Assembly: GCA_030373505.1 (NCBI GenBank) | Contig: JAUCYS010000010.1 | Location: 89,163-153,162 of the forward strand | DNA length: 64,000 nt | Reading direction: 5' to 3' | Source of the DNA: Parasphingorhabdus sp. | GTDB lineage: Bacteria; Pseudomonadota; Alphaproteobacteria; Sphingomonadales; Sphingomonadaceae | Shown: one piece after another, positions 8,546 through 17,865 of the stretch | Layout: each line of letters begins with the position of its first letter | How positions within the stretch are numbered: position 1 is the first letter of the stretch | Position numbers and translations under genes: made by a program | The notes under the pieces: generated by a model | What the model saw: only the letters and a program-made list of their open reading frames with translations | Told to the model about the DNA's origin: nothing | Database searches by the model: none

Positions 8546-10006
8546 TTATTTCTTCTTGTTCAATAAATTTGCCAGATCAGGGGGAAGCCCGCCTGAAGAC
8601 ATATCGGGGAGCCCCGGCATGCCGGACATGCCGCCGCTCTGGCCGCCCATTCCGGCACCAGCCGCTCCACCGCCGCCAAACATCGACATCAGGCCCTTGA
8701 TGCTGCCCATCTTCTTGATGCGCTTCATAGCCTTGGCCATTTCCTGATGCATCTTGAGCAGCTTGTTGACGTCCTGAACGGTCGTACCGGAGCCGATCGC
8801 CACCCGCCGCTTGCGCTTGGCGTTGAGCAGACCGGGCCTTACCCGCTCTTCCTTGGTCATCGACCCGATGATCGCGTCCATGCGGACCAGGACTTTTTCA
8901 TCCATCGCGCCGCCGGCCATGGCCTGCTTGGCCTTTTTCATGCCCGGCATCATCGAGGCGAGCGCACCGAGGCCGCCCATCTGGGTCATCTGCCGCAGCT
9001 GGGCGCGCAGATCGTTGAGATCGAACTGCCCCTTGAGCATCTTTTCGGCGAGCGCTTCGGATTCTTCCTTGTCGACGACCTGAGCGGCCTTTTCGACCAG
9101 GCTGACAACATCGCCCATGCCCAATATTCGGCCGGCAACGCGTTCCGGGTGAAATTCCTCCAGCGCATCGATCTTTTCGCCAACGCCGACAAACTTGATC
9201 GGCTTGCCGGTGACCGCGCGCATCGACAGGGCGGCACCACCGCGGGCATCGCCGTCCATCCGGGTCAGGACGACGCCGGTCAGATCGACCTGGTCCGAGA
9301 AATTCTGAGCGACATTGACCGCGTCCTGACCGGTCAGCGAATCGACCACCAGCAAGATTTCCTGCGGCTTCGAGATATCGGCAACCGCCTTCATCTCGTC
9401 CATCAGCTGCTGGTCGACGTGGAGCCGGCCAGCGGTATCCAGCAGCAGCACGTCAAAGCCCTGCAATTTTGCGGCCTGAAGCGCGCGCTTGGCAATCTCG
9501 ACCGGCTGCTGCCCGGCGACAATCGGCAGGGTGGCGGCGTTTATCTGCTCACCCAATACGGCCAATTGTTCCTGGGCGGCGGGACGATTGACGTCGAGCG
9601 AGGCCATCATGACCTTCTTGTTGTCCTTGTCCTTCAGCCGCTTCGCAATTTTCGCCGTGGTGGTTGTTTTGCCTGAGCCCTGCAGACCGACCATCATGAT
9701 GATGGCGGGAGGCGCAACCGACAGTTCGAGTGCGCTGACTTCCGAGCCGAGCATTTCGGCGAGACCGTCATTGACGATCTTGACCACTTGCTGGCCCGGG
9801 GTGACGGACTTGAGAACCGACTGACCGACGGCCTTTTCGGTTACCTTTTCAACGAAATCCTTGACCACCGGCAGCGCAACATCGGCTTCGAGCAGGGCGA
9901 TCCGCACTTCGCGCATCGCGCCGCGCACATCTTCTTCCCGCAGCGCGCCGCGTCCACGCAGCTTGTCAAAAACTCCGCCAAGGCGGTCGCTCAACTTATC
10001 AAACAT
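8546..10006 (-). CDS. ffh: signal recognition particle protein (SRP54 homologue)
   Basis: 486 residues. The N domain is followed by the GTPase domain with GLQGSGKTTTTAKIA (G1), LLDTAGRLHVD (G3), TRMDGDARGGAAL (G4) and FVGVGEKIDALEEFHP (G5). The M domain holds the signal-peptide groove and RNA-binding helix (MTKEERVRPGLLNAKRKRRVAIGSG) and ends in a Gly/Met-rich tail. Ffh binds SRP RNA and targets nascent membrane proteins to FtsY, whose gene is at 14 kb here. It is upstream of rpsP on the same strand, with 44 bases between. Confidence 0.98.
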   Translation of the reverse strand: MFDKLSDRLGGVFDKLRGRGALREEDVRGAMREVRIALLEADVALPVVKDFVEKVTEKAVGQSVLKSVTPGQQVVKIVNDGLAEMLGSEVSALELSVAPPAIIMMVGLQGSGKTTTTAKIAKRLKDKDNKKVMMASLDVNRPAAQEQLAVLGEQINAATLPIVAGQQPVEIAKRALQAAKLQGFDVLLLDTAGRLHVDQQLMDEMKAVADISKPQEILLVVDSLTGQDAVNVAQNFSDQVDLTGVVLTRMDGDARGGAALSMRAVTGKPIKFVGVGEKIDALEEFHPERVAGRILGMGDVVSLVEKAAQVVDKEESEALAEKMLKGQFDLNDLRAQLRQMTQMGGLGALASMMPGMKKAKQAMAGGAMDEKVLVRMDAIIGSMTKEERVRPGLLNAKRKRRVAIGSGTTVQDVNKLLKMHQEMAKAMKRIKKMGSIKGLMSMFGGGGAAGAGMGGQSGGMSGMPGLPDMSSGGLPPDLANLLNKKK

Positions 10007-10255
10007 GTTCCCGCCTTTCCTTCCTCAAACGACCCGAAATCGGGCCAACGCAAAAAGCGCCGGTGGGCGAAACCTCGCTGACCGACGTGTGAGTTTTTCG
10101 AACTCTAAACTGAATTGGCAACAGACATTGCCGATTTGAGGCGCTGTTAGTGCAGTTCCGGGGATTTCGCAAGCACGGAATTTTTCGGATATGAACGGAT
10201 GTTAACCAGAAATTGAGAACTGTTCGGCAAAAGCCTCGCGATAACAATTGGAAAA

Positions 10256-11935
10256 ATGAATATGGCTGGACCAGTAGCCGACCAACATATACGTTTGATG
10301 AAGAACGGATACAAGATATCCGTGGGTCGGGATGTGTTGACCGGCGCCATCGTTATATTGGCAATCCTGATGTTCGCGGGCACCGGCGGCACGGTGCTGT
10401 CCGATGCTATCAATTCCCTTTCCGGACAGGCCAGAGCGGGCGACAATGTACTGGTATCCGCCTTTCTGCTCAATATTGCGCTGATCCTGTTCGGCTGGCG
10501 GCGGTACAAGGACCTGACCAAGGAAGTCGAGGAACGGGCAGCTGCCGAACAACGCGCGCATTCGCTTGCCGTTACCGATCCGCTGACCGGATTGCTCAAT
10601 CGCCGCACCATTGGCGAACGAACCGCAGAAATGATCAGCATTGCCCAGCGCAGACAAAAGAGCATCACCTTTCTGATGCTCGATCTCGACAATTTCAAAA
10701 ATATCAATGACGTCCATGGTCACGGCGCCGGCGATGCCGTGCTGAAGAAGGTGGCCACCCGCATCGCCGATGTCCTGCCCCCGAAGAATCTGCTGGCCAG
10801 ACTCGGCGGAGACGAATTTGCCTGCGCCTTCATCTTTGATCCCGAACAGCCCAAAATGGTGGAGCAGATTGCCGACGATCTGATCGACGCAATCTCAGCG
10901 CCGATTATCGAAGACGGCGTCCAGCTTGTGGTGACGACATCAATCGGCATGGCCCGTTATGATATGGAATCGGAAGGCGTCGACGTGCTGATGCGGCGTG
11001 CCGATATTGCCATGTACAGTTCGAAAAAACAGGGCCGGAACCGGCATTGCTGGTTCGACGCGAATATGGAGCAGGAACTGCAAACGCGCAGCCTGCTGGA
11101 AACCGGTATGCGCGCGGGCATCCCGACCGGAGAATTTGTCCCCTATTTTGAACAGCAGATAGATCTGGCGACCGGGAGATTGACCGGTTTTGAAATGCTC
11201 GCCCGCTGGGAATCCCCGACCCAGGGTCTGATCTCTCCGGAAATATTCATCCCGATTGCCGAAGAAACCGGCATGATCGGCGACCTGTCGATGAGCATTT
11301 TGAGGCAGGCGCTGCACAATGCCAAGCACTGGGATTCCTCTCTGACCATTTCGGTCAATATATCTCCGATCCAGCTGCTCGATCCCTGGCTGGCGCAGAA
11401 AATTGTCAAATTGCTGGTGGAAAGCGGATTCCCGCCCAGCCGCCTGGAAATCGAAATCACCGAAAGCTCGCTGTTCGAAAATCTGAGTCTGGCGCAATCT
11501 ATTGTAGGCAGCCTGAAAAATCAGGGCATCAAGATCGCCCTTGACGATTTTGGTACGGGCTATGGCTCCCTCGCCCATTTGCGCGCCCTGCCCTTTGACC
11601 GGATCAAAATTGACCGCAGTTTTGTCTCGTCGCTCATGCGCAATCCGGAAAGCAAGGCGATCGTGAAAGCAATCAACGGCCTGGGCGAAAGCCTTGGCAT
11701 GCCGATCACCGCCGAGGGCATTGAAGACAAGGAAACCGAAGCCGTGTTGCGCCAGATCGGCTGCGCCAAGGGCCAGGGCTGGTATTATGGTCGCCCGCTG
11801 ACCATTTCCGAAACCCGCAAGATTCTGGCCGAACGCAATTTGCTGCCGTCGGCGCCCCGGGAAGAAGAACCCGCAGAACAGGAGGACGCTCTTTCCATCC
11901 TGACCACGGAAGACCGGCTGCAAAAAACGGCCTAG
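10256..11935 (+). CDS. membrane-anchored GGDEF-EAL cyclic-di-GMP protein
   Basis: 559 residues. Two membrane segments (about residues 29-47 and 65-82) frame a short loop, too small for a known sensor domain. The GGDEF domain (about 95-265) has the intact motif LGGDEFA and DLDNFKNIND. The EAL domain (about 275-525) reads FEMLARW where E-A-L is usual, but keeps the metal/catalytic positions EIEITES, LDDFGTGYGSL, KIDRSFV and ITAEGIED. A diguanylate cyclase and/or phosphodiesterase is expected; both active sites look usable. ATG 10256 was chosen. The 249-base gap before it, shared with ffh, shows nothing more than promoter-like sequence. Confidence 0.93.
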   Translation: MNMAGPVADQHIRLMKNGYKISVGRDVLTGAIVILAILMFAGTGGTVLSDAINSLSGQARAGDNVLVSAFLLNIALILFGWRRYKDLTKEVEERAAAEQRAHSLAVTDPLTGLLNRRTIGERTAEMISIAQRRQKSITFLMLDLDNFKNINDVHGHGAGDAVLKKVATRIADVLPPKNLLARLGGDEFACAFIFDPEQPKMVEQIADDLIDAISAPIIEDGVQLVVTTSIGMARYDMESEGVDVLMRRADIAMYSSKKQGRNRHCWFDANMEQELQTRSLLETGMRAGIPTGEFVPYFEQQIDLATGRLTGFEMLARWESPTQGLISPEIFIPIAEETGMIGDLSMSILRQALHNAKHWDSSLTISVNISPIQLLDPWLAQKIVKLLVESGFPPSRLEIEITESSLFENLSLAQSIVGSLKNQGIKIALDDFGTGYGSLAHLRALPFDRIKIDRSFVSSLMRNPESKAIVKAINGLGESLGMPITAEGIEDKETEAVLRQIGCAKGQGWYYGRPLTISETRKILAERNLLPSAPREEEPAEQEDALSILTTEDRLQKTA

Positions 11936-12006
11936 ACCTGCTTGCGTACAGGCCGGGAGAGCCGAATTGCTGGACTCCCGGGAACGGCGTCCCTAAATCG
12001 CCAGTG

Positions 12007-12813
12007 ATGAGCACAGGACGCTTTCACAAAATGCATGGATTGGGCAATGATTTTGTCATCATTGATGCGCGCGGGGAGGACATGGAACTCACCGGCGCAC
12101 GCGCTCTGGCCATTGCCGACCGGCACAGCGGGATCGGCTGCGACCAGCTGATCGTGCTGCGCCCTTCCCGCCAGGCGGACGTCAGAATGCAGATTTTCAA
12201 TGCCGACGGCAGCGAGGTCGAAGCCTGCGGCAATGCGGCGCGCTGCGTCGCGAAGCTGATCGGGGACGAGACCCGGATTGAAACCGGCGGCGGTATCATC
12301 ATCGGCAATGCCACGGCGGATGGTGCCATTGTCGATATGGGCAAGCCCCGTTTCGACTGGCAGGCGATCCCCCTCGCCTATGCGATGGACACATTGCAGA
12401 TGCCGGTGGGCTGGGAAGATTTGCAGAATCCGGCGGCGGTCAATGTCGGCAATCCGCATGTGATATTTTTCGTCGAGGACAGCGCCGCAGTCGAACTCGA
12501 TCGGCTCGGCCCGATGATCGAGGTCGACCCGCTGTTTCCCGAAAAAGTGAATGTCAATGTCGCCCATATCGAAGACGGTGTCATCCATCTGCGCGTGTGG
12601 GAGCGCGGAGCAGGACTCACCAGGGCTTGCGGCACCGGCGCCTGTGCCACGGCTGTCGCAGCCATCAGGCGCGGTCTGGTCAGCAGTCCGGTAGAGGTCA
12701 ACCTGCCCGGCGGTCAGCTGACGATCAGCTGGAACGACGGCGAGACGATCGAGATGCAGGGGCCGACGACCTATGTTTTTGCCGGGGAAGCAGACTGGAC
12801 GCAGTTCGGATGA
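12007..12813 (+). CDS. dapF: diaminopimelate epimerase
   Basis: Converts LL- to meso-diaminopimelate for lysine and peptidoglycan. 268 residues from ATG 12007; a GTG immediately before it could add one residue. The two catalytic cysteines are both present: Cys74 in NADGSEVEACGNAARC and Cys208 in LTRACGTGACA. GLGNDFVIID is the N-terminal family motif. It overlaps mtaB by ATGA and heads a dapF-mtaB-ftsY-yciB run in which each gene overlaps the next. Confidence 0.97.
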   Translation: MSTGRFHKMHGLGNDFVIIDARGEDMELTGARALAIADRHSGIGCDQLIVLRPSRQADVRMQIFNADGSEVEACGNAARCVAKLIGDETRIETGGGIIIGNATADGAIVDMGKPRFDWQAIPLAYAMDTLQMPVGWEDLQNPAAVNVGNPHVIFFVEDSAAVELDRLGPMIEVDPLFPEKVNVNVAHIEDGVIHLRVWERGAGLTRACGTGACATAVAAIRRGLVSSPVEVNLPGGQLTISWNDGETIEMQGPTTYVFAGEADWTQFG

Positions 12814-14075
12814 GCGCTCCGCAAATGATCAGCATGGGATGCCGGCTCAATATCGCCGAGAGCGAGAAGCTGCGGCAGAATCTGGCGGCGAGCAATATTG
12901 ACGGCGACAATCTGATCATCGTCAACAGCTGTGCGGTGACCAACGAGGCAGTTCGGCAGACGCGGCAGGCGATCCGCCGGGCGAAAAAGGACAATCCGGA
13001 AAAGAACATCATCGTCACCGGTTGCGCGGCCCAGGTCGATCCATCGATGTTCGCGGCGATGCCGGAAACAAGCGCTGTGGTCGGCAATATCGACAAATAT
13101 GATCCGGCCAATTTCAAGCTCGGGCTGCACAGCAACCGGCCCGATATCCGGGTGTCCGATATCATGCGGATTACGGAAACCGCTCCGCATATGGTCAGCG
13201 CCTTTGCCGACCGCTCGCGCGCCTTTGTCGAGATCCAGAATGGCTGCGACCATCGCTGTACCTTCTGCATCATTCCCTTCGGCCGGGGCAACAGCCGGTC
13301 CGTGCCCGCCGGGCTGATCGTCGAGCAGGTACAGGCGCTGGTCGACAAGGGCTTTCAGGAGGTCGTGCTCACCGGCGTCGATGTCACCAGCTACGGACCG
13401 GACCTGCCCGGAGCGCCGACGCTTGGCCAGCTGATCGAACGGATATTGAAACATGTCCCGCAATTGCCGCGGCTCAGACTGTCGTCACTGGACGGGATCG
13501 AGATTGACGAGCGGATGTTCGAGCTGCTGACCGGCGAGACGCGGCTGATGCCCCATGTGCATCTGTCGCTGCAGTCGGGCGACAATATGATCCTGAAGCG
13601 GATGAAGCGGCGGCACAGCCGCGAGCAGGCAATCGCGCTGGTGGAAAGGCTGAAAGCCAGACGACCGGAAATTGCGGTCGGCGCGGATATCATCGCGGGC
13701 TTTCCAACGGAAGATGATGCCATGTTCGCCAACAGCCTTGCCCTCATCGAGCAGTGCGACATCGTCCATGGCCATATTTTCTCCTATTCCCCGAAACAGG
13801 GCACGCCGGCAGCGCGGATGCCGCAACTCGACGGCGATGTGATCAAGCGCCGGGCAAAGCTGTTGCGCAACGCGGTCGCCGGGCGCGCGCGGAACTGGCG
13901 GCGGACGCTGATCGGGACGCGGCAGAATGTGTTGGCGGAAATGTCCGGCGACACCGGCTATGCCGCCAATTTTGCCCGCGTGACATTTGACGCCCCTGCG
14001 AGCAGGGGACAGATCGTTCCGGTGGAGATTACCGGGATGCAGGACAAGCAACTGATTGGCAGGGTAGCAGCGTGA
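12810..14075 (+). CDS. mtaB: tRNA t6A37 methylthiotransferase MtaB
   Basis: Radical-SAM enzyme that adds a methylthio group to t6A37 in tRNAs reading ANN codons. 421 residues from ATG 12810, which overlaps dapF by 4 bases. Three N-terminal Cys bind one cluster: MGCRLN, NSCAVT and TGCAAQ. CDHRCTFC binds the SAM cluster. The spacing and the short form without MiaB-specific features place it as MtaB rather than MiaB or RimO. The C-terminus (VLAEMSGDTGYAANF to ITGMQDKQLIG) is the TRAM-like substrate-binding part. Confidence 0.93.
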   Translation: MSAPQMISMGCRLNIAESEKLRQNLAASNIDGDNLIIVNSCAVTNEAVRQTRQAIRRAKKDNPEKNIIVTGCAAQVDPSMFAAMPETSAVVGNIDKYDPANFKLGLHSNRPDIRVSDIMRITETAPHMVSAFADRSRAFVEIQNGCDHRCTFCIIPFGRGNSRSVPAGLIVEQVQALVDKGFQEVVLTGVDVTSYGPDLPGAPTLGQLIERILKHVPQLPRLRLSSLDGIEIDERMFELLTGETRLMPHVHLSLQSGDNMILKRMKRRHSREQAIALVERLKARRPEIAVGADIIAGFPTEDDAMFANSLALIEQCDIVHGHIFSYSPKQGTPAARMPQLDGDVIKRRAKLLRNAVAGRARNWRRTLIGTRQNVLAEMSGDTGYAANFARVTFDAPASRGQIVPVEITGMQDKQLIGRVAA

Positions 14076-15001
14076 ACGAGAAAAACAGTTGGAAGGACCG
14101 TCTGTTCGGCGGTTTCAGCAAGACATCGTCCCGGCTGACCGAGAATCTGACCGGGCTGGTGACCAAGGCCAGGCTGGATGAGGCGACTCTGGATGATATC
14201 GAGGATGCGCTGATCATGTCGGACCTGGGTCCGGCGACGGCCGCGTCGATCCGGGAGAAGCTGTCGGTCGAGCGTTTCGAGAAAGGCCTCAGCGAACAGG
14301 CGGTGAAGGAAATCATCCGGAGGGAGATTGCGGCGATACTGGAACCGGTCGCCATCCCCCTGGAAATCGATGCCTTTCCGCGACCGCAGGTGATATTGGT
14401 GATCGGCGTCAACGGCTCCGGCAAGACCACGACAATTGCCAAGCTGGCGCATCTGTTTCTCGAACAGGATTATGGCGTGATGCTGGCGGCGGGCGACACG
14501 TTCCGCGCGGCGGCCATCGGACAGCTCAAGATATGGGCCGAACGACTGGGCGTTCCGATCATCAGCGGCCCGCAGGGCGGGGACAGCGCCAGCATCGTCT
14601 ATGAAGGCGTGAAACAGGCGACCGCCACCGGGATCGACGTGTTAATCGTCGATACAGCCGGACGGTTGCAGAATCGCAGCGAACTGATGGACGAGCTGGA
14701 CAAGATCCGGCGGGTGTTGGGTCGGCTTAATCCGGCGGCGCCGCATAATGTGGTGCTGGTGCTGGATGCGACGACCGGGCAAAATGCCCTGTCCCAGATC
14801 GAAGTGTTTCGTGACGTCGCCAAGGTCACCGGCCTGATCATGACCAAGCTGGACGGGACCGCCCGCGGCGGCGTACTGGTCGCAGCAGCGAAGCAATTTG
14901 GCCTGCCGATCCACGCCATCGGGATCGGCGAGACCGTCGACGACCTAAGACCATTCAAGGCCGAAGATCTGGCCGCAGCCATAGCCGGGATAGAAGAATG
15001 A
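14072..15001 (+). CDS. ftsY: signal recognition particle receptor FtsY
   Basis: 309 residues with N and G domains only; the acidic A domain of E. coli FtsY is missing, as in many alphaproteobacteria. GTPase motifs are IGVNGSGKTTTIAKLA, AAGDTFRAAAIGQL, LIVDTAGRLQN, MTKLDGTARGG and IGIGETVDDLRPF. A GTG start at 14072 overlaps the mtaB stop (GTGA). FtsY pairs with Ffh (ffh at 8.5-10 kb) to deliver ribosomes to the translocon. Confidence 0.97.
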   Translation: MNEKNSWKDRLFGGFSKTSSRLTENLTGLVTKARLDEATLDDIEDALIMSDLGPATAASIREKLSVERFEKGLSEQAVKEIIRREIAAILEPVAIPLEIDAFPRPQVILVIGVNGSGKTTTIAKLAHLFLEQDYGVMLAAGDTFRAAAIGQLKIWAERLGVPIISGPQGGDSASIVYEGVKQATATGIDVLIVDTAGRLQNRSELMDELDKIRRVLGRLNPAAPHNVVLVLDATTGQNALSQIEVFRDVAKVTGLIMTKLDGTARGGVLVAAAKQFGLPIHAIGIGETVDDLRPFKAEDLAAAIAGIEE

Positions 15002-15636
15002 CCGAAGCCACCGCGATTGAAGAAATTCCAAAAGAACACCGGGGCCTCAGCTTCGCGCTCGATTTCGGGCCGCTGCTGATTTTCTTTCTGGTCTATAAAT
15101 TCGGCGCGCCGGAAGGCAATCCGATCACCTCCGCCATTTACGGCACGATCGCCTTCATGGTCGCGATTGTCCTGGCGATGGGCATTTCCAAATGGAAGCT
15201 CGGCAAGGTCTCGCCGATGATGTGGATGTCGGCGGTGCTGATTCTGGGATTTGGCGCGCTCACCATCTATTTCGCCGACCCCCGTTTCATCCAGCACAAG
15301 CCGACCATCATCTATGCCGGATTTGCGCTGATCCTGTTCGGCGGACTGCTGCGCCGCAAGGCGATGCTGAAAAGCCTGCTGCAGGCGGCTTTTGAAGGGC
15401 TGAACGATACAGGCTGGCTGAAACTGTCGCGCAACTGGGGCATATTTTTCGCGGCCATGGCCGTGCTCAACGAGCTGATGGTGGCAACGCTGAGCTTTGA
15501 CTGGTGGCTGACGATCAAGGTCTGGGGCGTGCCAGCGGTTTCGTTCCTGTTCGCGATGGCCAATATCCCGATGCTGATGAAGCACGGCTTTACGGTCGAA
15601 GAAAAGCCGCGCCCTGAGGGTCAGGACGCGGCTTAA
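14998..15636 (+). CDS. yciB: inner membrane-spanning protein YciB / septation protein A
   Basis: 212 residues with about five or six membrane helices. Typical blocks are LDFGPLLIFFLVYKFGAP near residue 22, IQHKPTIIYAGFALILFGGLL, and FEGLNDTGWLKLSRNWGIFFA. The family (also called IspZ) affects cell envelope and division; its biochemical role is not settled. The start overlaps ftsY by ATGA. The last ten codons lie in a GC-rich inverted repeat that appears to double as the sodB terminator on the other strand. Confidence 0.9.
   Translation: MTEATAIEEIPKEHRGLSFALDFGPLLIFFLVYKFGAPEGNPITSAIYGTIAFMVAIVLAMGISKWKLGKVSPMMWMSAVLILGFGALTIYFADPRFIQHKPTIIYAGFALILFGGLLRRKAMLKSLLQAAFEGLNDTGWLKLSRNWGIFFAAMAVLNELMVATLSFDWWLTIKVWGVPAVSFLFAMANIPMLMKHGFTVEEKPRPEGQDAA
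15604..15634 (-). terminator. terminator-like hairpin of sodB inside the 3' end of yciB
   Basis: Arms AAGCCGCG (15604-15611) and CGCGGCTT (15627-15634) pair, with further pairing inside. On the minus strand the stem is followed by TTTTCTT, a good intrinsic terminator for sodB. The whole stem is coding sequence of yciB. Confidence 0.65.
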
Positions 15637-15660
15637 ACTGCTTTTCAGCCTGAAGGAGGC

Positions 15661-16266
15661 TTAGCCCTGGTCGGCGCGGCTGACGCCGTCTCCGTCCATG
15701 TTCAGGGCCACGAAGTCCCAGTCGACAGCATTGTCGAGCAGAGCCGAAACATAGTCGGGACGCGCGTTCTGGTAATCCAGATAATAGGCATGTTCCCAGA
15801 CGTCGAGCGTGAACAGCGGCTTGACGCCATGCGCAACCGGTGTGTCGGCATCATGATAGGAGGTGATTTTCAGTTCGTCCCCATCCAGCACCAACCAGGC
15901 CCAACCACTGGCGAAATGGCCGGTTGCCTCGTCCTTGAACTTGGATTTGAAATCATCGATCGAGCCAAAGGTCTTTTCAAGACGATCTTTCAATTCGCCG
16001 GAAATTTCCTTTTTCTCTGGTGACAGGCACAGCCAGTAGAAGCTGTGGTTCCAGACCTGGGCAGCGTTGTTGAACAGGCCGCCATCAGCGACTTCGATGA
16101 TTTCCGAAAGCTTCTTGCCTTCGTGATCAGTGCCTTTGATCGCGTCGTTGGTCTTGCTGACATAGGCATTGTGATGCTTGCCATGATGATAGTTGAAGGT
16201 CTCCTCGGAGATCAGATCTCCAAAAGCCGTTTTTCCATAAGGGAGGGGCGGAAGTTCGAAAGCCAT
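15661..16266 (-). CDS. sodB: superoxide dismutase, Fe type
   Basis: 201 residues. Metal ligands are seen in YHHGKHHNAYV, VWNHSFYW and DVWEHAYYLDYQ. The Gln in NNAAQVWNH, which hydrogen-bonds the metal-bound solvent, is placed as in iron-type enzymes. No signal peptide, so it is cytoplasmic. The start has GGAG upstream. It converges on yciB with 24 bases between stops. Confidence 0.95.
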   Translation of the reverse strand: MAFELPPLPYGKTAFGDLISEETFNYHHGKHHNAYVSKTNDAIKGTDHEGKKLSEIIEVADGGLFNNAAQVWNHSFYWLCLSPEKKEISGELKDRLEKTFGSIDDFKSKFKDEATGHFASGWAWLVLDGDELKITSYHDADTPVAHGVKPLFTLDVWEHAYYLDYQNARPDYVSALLDNAVDWDFVALNMDGDGVSRADQG

Positions 16267-16480
16267 AATGTCGTTTCTCCATTTTTTGAGATGTAGTCTG
16301 TCAACGCATCAACCACAAAAAAGATGCAAGGACAATTGTCCATTTTCCCGGAAGACGGGATAAAAGATCGATTTTTGGACCATAGCCCGCGAGTGGCGGA
16401 GGCTAACAGTGTGTCATCAATTTCAATGATAGCGGCACTGGAAGAATTGGAAGCATGACAATGGCTTTTCCCGCCCGCTT

Positions 16481-17527
16481 TTATGAGCCCAGAAGATCGT
16501 GCCTTTTCAGGGCATGGCGCAGCTGGTCGTAGGTCAGGTTGAGCGCCTTTGCCGTCTGCCGCTGATTATAGCGCGACCTGGCGAGGGCCGCCTCCAATAT
16601 CCGTTTTTCATAGGCTTCCACCGCGGCTTTCATATCGTCCACGCCGTCGAATGTCGGTTCGGATGACGCTGGTGCGGCCTGCGCCGGATGGGCCTCTCCG
16701 GTGCCGGACGCATCAGCCCCGGAGTCGGGGGCGATATTTTTCTCGCGCGGCTTCCACGGCGATTCGAACGGGTCGAAGACGATATGGTCGACCGGTCGGC
16801 TATGGTCATTCCACTGATAGACGGCGCGCTCGATCACGTTGCGCAATTCCCGGACATTGCCTGGCCAGTCGTGCCGGTTTAGCGCCTCGGAGGCGAGCCG
16901 CCCGAACCCGGGCCAGGAAGGCCATTCCAGTTCCGCGGCCATCCGGCGACCGAAATAGTCGCTCAGCACCGGTACGTCGCCTTCGCGCACGCGCAGCGGA
17001 GGCAGGGTCACGACTTCGAAGGAAAGCCGGTCGAGCAGGTCGGCGCGAAACCTGTTCTCGTCCGCCATCCTCGGCAGATCGGCATTGGTGGCGGCGACGA
17101 TGCGGACATCGACGCGCTGCGGCCGGGAAGATCCGATCCGGGTGATCTCGCCATATTCGACCGCTCGCAACAACCGTTCCTGCGCGCCGGTCGACAGGGT
17201 GCCCAGTTCGTCAAGGAACAGGGTGCCACCATCGGCTTCCTCGAATCGCCCTACCCTCGCCTTGGTAGCGCCGGTGAAGGCGCCCGCCTCGTGACCGAAC
17301 AGTTCCGCCTCGATCAGGGTTTCCGGCATTGCCGCGCAATTGAGCGTGACAAACGGCCCGTCCCATCGCAGACTGAGCCGGTGCAGGCGTTCCGCGATCA
17401 GTTCCTTGCCGGTGCCGCGTTCGCCGACGACGAGCACTGGACGATTGAGCGGCGCTGCCCGGCTGGCCTTTTCGACCGCGTCGAGAAAGGCGCCTGATTC
17501 GCCGACAAATTGGGTTTCGCGTTCCAT
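16481..17527 (-). CDS. pspF: PspF-type sigma-54 activator
   Basis: 348 residues from ATG 17527 (METETQ-like start MERETQFVG); a longer frame to 17563 lacks support. The AAA+ domain starts at once with no regulatory domain, as in PspF: GERGTGKELIAERLH (Walker A), the GAFTGA loop in EAGAFTGATKARVG, GGTLFLDELG (Walker B), and RFRADLLDRL. A variable linker at about residues 235-300 leads to a Fis-type helix-turn-helix (YNQRQTAKALNLTYDQLRHAL). It is divergent from the psp operon, which has a matching sigma-54 promoter. PspA is the expected inhibitor. Confidence 0.94.
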   Translation of the reverse strand: MERETQFVGESGAFLDAVEKASRAAPLNRPVLVVGERGTGKELIAERLHRLSLRWDGPFVTLNCAAMPETLIEAELFGHEAGAFTGATKARVGRFEEADGGTLFLDELGTLSTGAQERLLRAVEYGEITRIGSSRPQRVDVRIVAATNADLPRMADENRFRADLLDRLSFEVVTLPPLRVREGDVPVLSDYFGRRMAAELEWPSWPGFGRLASEALNRHDWPGNVRELRNVIERAVYQWNDHSRPVDHIVFDPFESPWKPREKNIAPDSGADASGTGEAHPAQAAPASSEPTFDGVDDMKAAVEAYEKRILEAALARSRYNQRQTAKALNLTYDQLRHALKRHDLLGS

Positions 17528-17628
17528 GGCCAATATATAGTGTCGATTGCCATTAAATAGCAATTAATACCATGTTCATGGGCGGCAAAAATATGATTAT
17601 CTCTTGTTTTTCAATGCGTTATTTCAGT

Positions 17629-17644
17629 TGGCACGGCTTCTGCA
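17629..17644 (+). promoter_or_regulatory. sigma-54 promoter of the psp operon
   Basis: TGGCACGGCTTCTGCA matches the -24/-12 consensus, with GG at 17630-17631 and GC at 17642-17643, exactly ten bases apart. It lies 45 bases before the first small gene and points into pspA, so PspF, encoded on the other side, is the likely activator. Upstream AT-rich sequence at 17530-17620 would hold the activator and IHF sites. Confidence 0.88.
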
Positions 17645-17688
17645 ATGCAGGTTCCAGACACCAATGACACGGACTTCTGGAGGAAATC

Positions 17689-17865
17689 ATGCCCGCACTG
17701 AACAAAATGACCCGCACCGATATTTCCGCGATCATCTCGATCCTGCTCTTCAGCGTGACGATTGTGATCAGCGCGGTTGGGCCGGCCCAGGCCGAAGGCA
17801 TGATGGCCTCCCAGCAAAACGCTTCCCCTCCTGTCAGCCTTGTTAACCCAGGTTACCCGGCATGA
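17689..17865 (+). CDS. 58-residue membrane or secreted peptide, first gene of psp operon
   Basis: ATG 17689 follows a strong GGAGG (17679-17683). The peptide begins MPALNKMTRTD, has one hydrophobic helix at about residues 12-31 (AIISILLFSVTIVISAV), then GPAQAEG, which could be a signal-peptidase site or simply the end of a membrane anchor, and a short Pro/Ser tail. It lies between the sigma-54 promoter and pspA, so it should be made under Psp induction. No family is recognised. The stop (17863-17865) lies about 150 bases before the pspA start. Confidence 0.68.
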   Translation: MPALNKMTRTDISAIISILLFSVTIVISAVGPAQAEGMMASQQNASPPVSLVNPGYPA

